Source: an uncultured Verrucomicrobiales bacterium
Lineage (GTDB): Bacteria > Verrucomicrobiota > Verrucomicrobiia > Verrucomicrobiales > Akkermansiaceae
Reading direction: 5' to 3'
Assembly (NCBI GenBank): GCA_937969125.1
Contig: CALBVA010000176.1
Span: 1 to 8,332 of the forward strand
DNA: 8,332 nt
Under the pieces are notes generated by a model. That model made no database searches and was not told where the DNA came from. It saw only the letters and a list, made by a program, of their open reading frames with translations. Below are positions 6,386 to 8,332 of the stretch, in pieces. Every line of letters begins with the position of its first letter. Position 1 is the first letter of the stretch. The position numbers were made by a program, and so were the translations under genes.

Positions 6386-7285
6386 ATGAATATCCATCAT
6401 CTGGAGCTCTTTTATTACGTCGCGAAGTTCGAGGGCATCACCGCTGCCGTGCGGAAGATGCCCTACGGAATTCAGCAGCCAGCCGTGAGTGGGCAGATTT
6501 TGCAACTGGAGGAGAAATTGGGTGTGAAGCTTTTTAATCGTCGTCCCTTTGCCCTCACTCCTGCAGGTGAGGAGATGTATGATTATATCTACCCGTTCTT
6601 CTCTCGTCTCGGAGATCTGGAAGAGAAACTCCGGGGAGAAGAGGGGAGGCATCTCCGGCTCGCCGCCACCGCTTCAGCCTTACGGAATCATCTTCCCGAT
6701 GTCCTCGAAACCTTGAAAAAGAAAGAACCTGATCTTCGTCTTTCCCTCCGCGAAGCCGCGCCCTCCGATGTCCATAACCTGCTCACGACACAGCAGGTCG
6801 ATGTCGCCATCGGCGTTCTCGGCGGGAAGATGTCGGAGGGATTGAAAGCAGCCCCGCTCATGAAGATTCCCACCGTTCTTTGGGTCCCTGCCAGTTCGAA
6901 GGCGAAGACCTGGCGCGACTTCATCGAGAAGGACCCCTTCTCTAAAAACGGACACCTTGGCAAAGTTCCCCTCATCGGCCTTCCGCCCAATGAGGTTCTC
7001 CAACAGTTATTCCAGAGCGAGTTTGATAAGATCAATCTTACCTGGCCGGTGAGTGTGGAGGTCAATTCCACCGACGTCATCCGCGACTACGTCTCACGTG
7101 GGTTTGGCGTGGGCATCGGCATCCTCATTCCCGGCCTGAAACCACCAAAAGGGGTGAAGGCTCTTCCCGTGAAAAACTTCCCGCCCCTCGTCATCGGCGC
7201 GATGTATCAGGGAAAGCCGAAAGGCGTGGTGGAGCACTTCCTCCGCATCGCGAAGGAGCACGCGCAAAGCCTGCCGAAGGCCTGA
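6386..7285 (+). CDS. LysR-type transcriptional regulator
   Basis: A 299-residue DNA-binding transcriptional regulator, typical LTTR length. Residues 1-62 are the winged helix-turn-helix: MNIHHLELFYYVAK, then the HTH (about 18-37) leading into QPAVSGQ (31-37), LEEKLGVKLFNRR (41-53) and the LTPAGE wing (58-62). The segment between the conserved Ala-Ala (20-21) and Gln-Pro-Ala (31-33) has nine residues instead of the usual six, so the recognition motif carries about three extra residues (around MPYGI, 25-29). Residues ~88-290 are the periplasmic-binding-protein-like effector domain, opening HLRLAATAS. The effector is unknown. The gene diverges from the DUF2339 gene and lies 32 nt before purU on the same strand, so either or both may be targets. 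The ATG at 6386 matches the family's MNxxxLxxF opening and leaves little doubt about the start. Confidence 0.92.
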   Translation: MNIHHLELFYYVAKFEGITAAVRKMPYGIQQPAVSGQILQLEEKLGVKLFNRRPFALTPAGEEMYDYIYPFFSRLGDLEEKLRGEEGRHLRLAATASALRNHLPDVLETLKKKEPDLRLSLREAAPSDVHNLLTTQQVDVAIGVLGGKMSEGLKAAPLMKIPTVLWVPASSKAKTWRDFIEKDPFSKNGHLGKVPLIGLPPNEVLQQLFQSEFDKINLTWPVSVEVNSTDVIRDYVSRGFGVGIGILIPGLKPPKGVKALPVKNFPPLVIGAMYQGKPKGVVEHFLRIAKEHAQSLPKA

Positions 7286-7317
7286 GAGTAACAGTCCCGC
7301 TTGAATTTTCCCCGCTG

Positions 7318-8193
7318 ATGGTTCACAGCATCCCGCCCATGCGAGAAGGTCTCATTCTAAAACTCTCCTGCCCGGATAAACCCGGATTGGTGGCGCGCAT
7401 CGCCAGTTACGCCTCGGAGTATCAGGCGAACCTCGTCGAATTTAACCAGTTCACCGATCGTGAAAAGGGGACCTTTTACGCCCGTCTGGAGATCGATACC
7501 TCCGGCCTGGAAATTCCGCTCGATGACTTCAAGGCCGGCTTCGAAGTTCTCGGTCGCTCGCTCGGTGCACACTGGCACTTCCGCCATCTCCCGTATCGCA
7601 TGAGGACTGCCGTCCTCGTGACCCGCACGGATCATTGTCTCAATGAGATCCTCTGGCGCGCCACTCTCGGTGAGATGCCGGTCGAGATCACTTCAGTCAT
7701 CGGTAATCGTGAGGATTGCCGCGAGATCGCGGAGAAGGCCGGTCTGCCTTTTCACTTTATCGAGATGAAGGAGGACAAGGAATCCGGTTTCCGCGAGATC
7801 GATGCCATCCTCGAAGCGGAGGACGTGCAGCTCGTCGTCCTTGCTCGCTTTATGCAGATTATGCCGCCCTGGATGTGTGAGAAGTTCGCTGGCCGCATGA
7901 TTAATATCCACCATAGTTTCCTTCCGGCCTTCATCGGGGCTAATCCCTACCGCCAGGCCTACGAACGCGGCGTGAAATTGATCGGAGCGACTTGCCACTA
8001 CGTCACTTCGGAACTCGATTGTGGTCCGATCATTGAGCAAGAAGTCGAGCGCGTGCACCATCACCACAGCGTGATGGATCTGGTGCGACTCGGGCGGGAT
8101 TGCGAGCGCTCCGCTATCGCCCGGGGCATTCGCTACCATGTTCAGGACCGGATCATCATTGATGGCGTTCGTGCGATTGTCTTTCCTGATTGA
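7318..8193 (+). CDS. purU: Formyltetrahydrofolate deformylase (10-formyl-THF hydrolase)
   Basis: Hydrolyses 10-formyltetrahydrofolate to formate and tetrahydrofolate in the cytoplasm, balancing the one-carbon pool and supplying formate, for example to PurT. The 291-residue length is close to the 280 of E. coli PurU. Residues ~13-88 form the regulatory ACT domain, with CPDKPGLVARI (18-28) as in other PurU proteins; in E. coli the enzyme responds to methionine and glycine. Residues ~95-291 are the formyltransferase-fold catalytic domain. INIHHSFLPAFIGANPY (195-211) carries Asn196 and His198, and ELDCGPII (232-239) carries Asp234, completing the Asn-His-Asp triad. A second ATG (codon 8, 7339-7341) would also leave the ACT domain intact; neither start has a Shine-Dalgarno. 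A His run (247-250) lies in a variable loop. It follows LysR by 32 nt, suggesting co-transcription. The separate formyl-acceptor activity of PurN is unlikely, because PurN lacks the ACT domain. Confidence 0.95.
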   Translation: MVHSIPPMREGLILKLSCPDKPGLVARIASYASEYQANLVEFNQFTDREKGTFYARLEIDTSGLEIPLDDFKAGFEVLGRSLGAHWHFRHLPYRMRTAVLVTRTDHCLNEILWRATLGEMPVEITSVIGNREDCREIAEKAGLPFHFIEMKEDKESGFREIDAILEAEDVQLVVLARFMQIMPPWMCEKFAGRMINIHHSFLPAFIGANPYRQAYERGVKLIGATCHYVTSELDCGPIIEQEVERVHHHHSVMDLVRLGRDCERSAIARGIRYHVQDRIIIDGVRAIVFPD

Positions 8194-8200
8194 TAGCGGA

Positions 8201-8250
8201 GATCAGGGCTTTACGCCTAGGTTGGAAGGGCTAGTTTCTAAGCCCAGATC
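8201..8250 (+). other. Imperfect inverted repeat between purU and the RDD gene
   Basis: GATCAGGGCT (8201-8210) pairs with AGCCCAGATC (8241-8250) over ten positions with one A-A mismatch. A second GGGCT (8228-8232) inside the loop can pair with the same right arm, giving two mutually exclusive stems. No U tract follows, so it is not a standard terminator. It begins 7 nt after the purU stop and ends 2 nt before the next start codon, so it could affect mRNA stability or translation of the downstream gene. Whether it is functional is unknown. Confidence 0.3.
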
Positions 8251-8252
8251 AG

Positions 8253-8332
8253 ATGTCATCCACGGCGCGTCGCATAGATACCCTGCAAACAATCGAACTC
8301 GCCGAGGGGATGGAGATTCACCTCCGCGTCGC
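8253..8332 (+). CDS. RDD family membrane protein, N-terminal fragment (cut by window edge)
   Basis: Only 26 codons are visible before the window ends. The sequence begins MSSTARRIDTLQTIELAEG and continues MEIHLRV, matching the conserved lead-in of RDD proteins (ID-T-x-Q-x-I-E-L-A-E-G-V-x-I-x-L-R-x-A-G-P), which precedes their first transmembrane helix. RDD proteins are small polytopic membrane proteins of mostly unknown function. In Verrucomicrobiota and relatives such a gene often heads a cluster with a SpoIIM-like membrane protein, DUF4129 protein, MoxR ATPase and DUF58 protein; that cluster would lie outside this window. The ATG is 59 nt after the purU stop with no Shine-Dalgarno, so it may be read from the purU transcript or from its own promoter. 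The shortness of the visible part limits certainty. Confidence 0.7.
   Translation, partial: MSSTARRIDTLQTIELAEGMEIHLRV

Noticed and set aside
8056..8067. Run of four histidines in PurU (residues 247-250)
   Set aside because: It looks like a metal-binding or tag-like motif but lies in a variable loop away from the Asn-His-Asp triad; chance enrichment is sufficient.
1..8332. CRISPR array, prophage, toxin-antitoxin or defence cluster
   Set aside because: No regularly spaced direct repeats, integrase, phage structural genes or small paired toxin-like frames are visible; apart from one transposase scrap the genes are metabolic, membrane, regulatory or secreted.

Overview
The window is bacterial chromosomal DNA, most likely from the Verrucomicrobiota (probably order Verrucomicrobiales, possibly marine). 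This is an inference from protein style. The evidence is a secreted protein with Ca-binding thrombospondin type 3 repeats and a C-terminal beta module of the kind common in that phylum, a giant DUF2339 membrane protein, a LysR regulator with an unusual helix-turn-helix, a nickel superoxide dismutase with a signal peptide, and the start of an RDD membrane protein. No rRNA, tRNA, CRISPR array, phage gene or intact insertion sequence was recognised.

Layout. Positions 1-188 (minus) hold the first 62 codons of hisS, which runs off the left edge. Positions 189-663 are a long, GC-rich gap whose one clear signal is a perfect 17-nt palindrome at 288-304. Positions 664-1119 (minus) are sodN, a nickel superoxide dismutase. 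Positions 1120-1477 are a divergent gap carrying a decayed ISAs1-type transposase fragment and a C8T6 tract. Positions 1478-3517 (plus) encode a large, visibly more AT-rich secreted protein with five thrombospondin type 3 repeats. It converges on a DUF2339 integral membrane protein (3650-6289, minus). A divergent LysR-type regulator follows (6386-7285, plus), then purU, 10-formyltetrahydrofolate hydrolase (7318-8193, plus), and finally the first 26 codons of an RDD-family membrane protein (8253 to the right edge, plus).

How the genes relate. LysR and purU are 32 nt apart on the same strand and are probably co-transcribed; LysR and the DUF2339 gene share a 96-nt divergent promoter region. HisRS (translation) and PurU (one-carbon/formate supply) are housekeeping enzymes. 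SodN appears exported and ready to detoxify superoxide outside the cytoplasm. The transposase scrap and the AT-rich secreted-protein gene next to it mark 1200-3520 as the accessory part of an otherwise ordinary region. No gene start in the window has a convincing Shine-Dalgarno sequence, so start choices rest on protein alignment and spacing. I did not find a clear previously undescribed multi-gene system. The best leads are the Sec-exported NiSOD without a visible SodX protease, the 288-304 palindrome, and the LysR protein with a lengthened DNA-binding motif.
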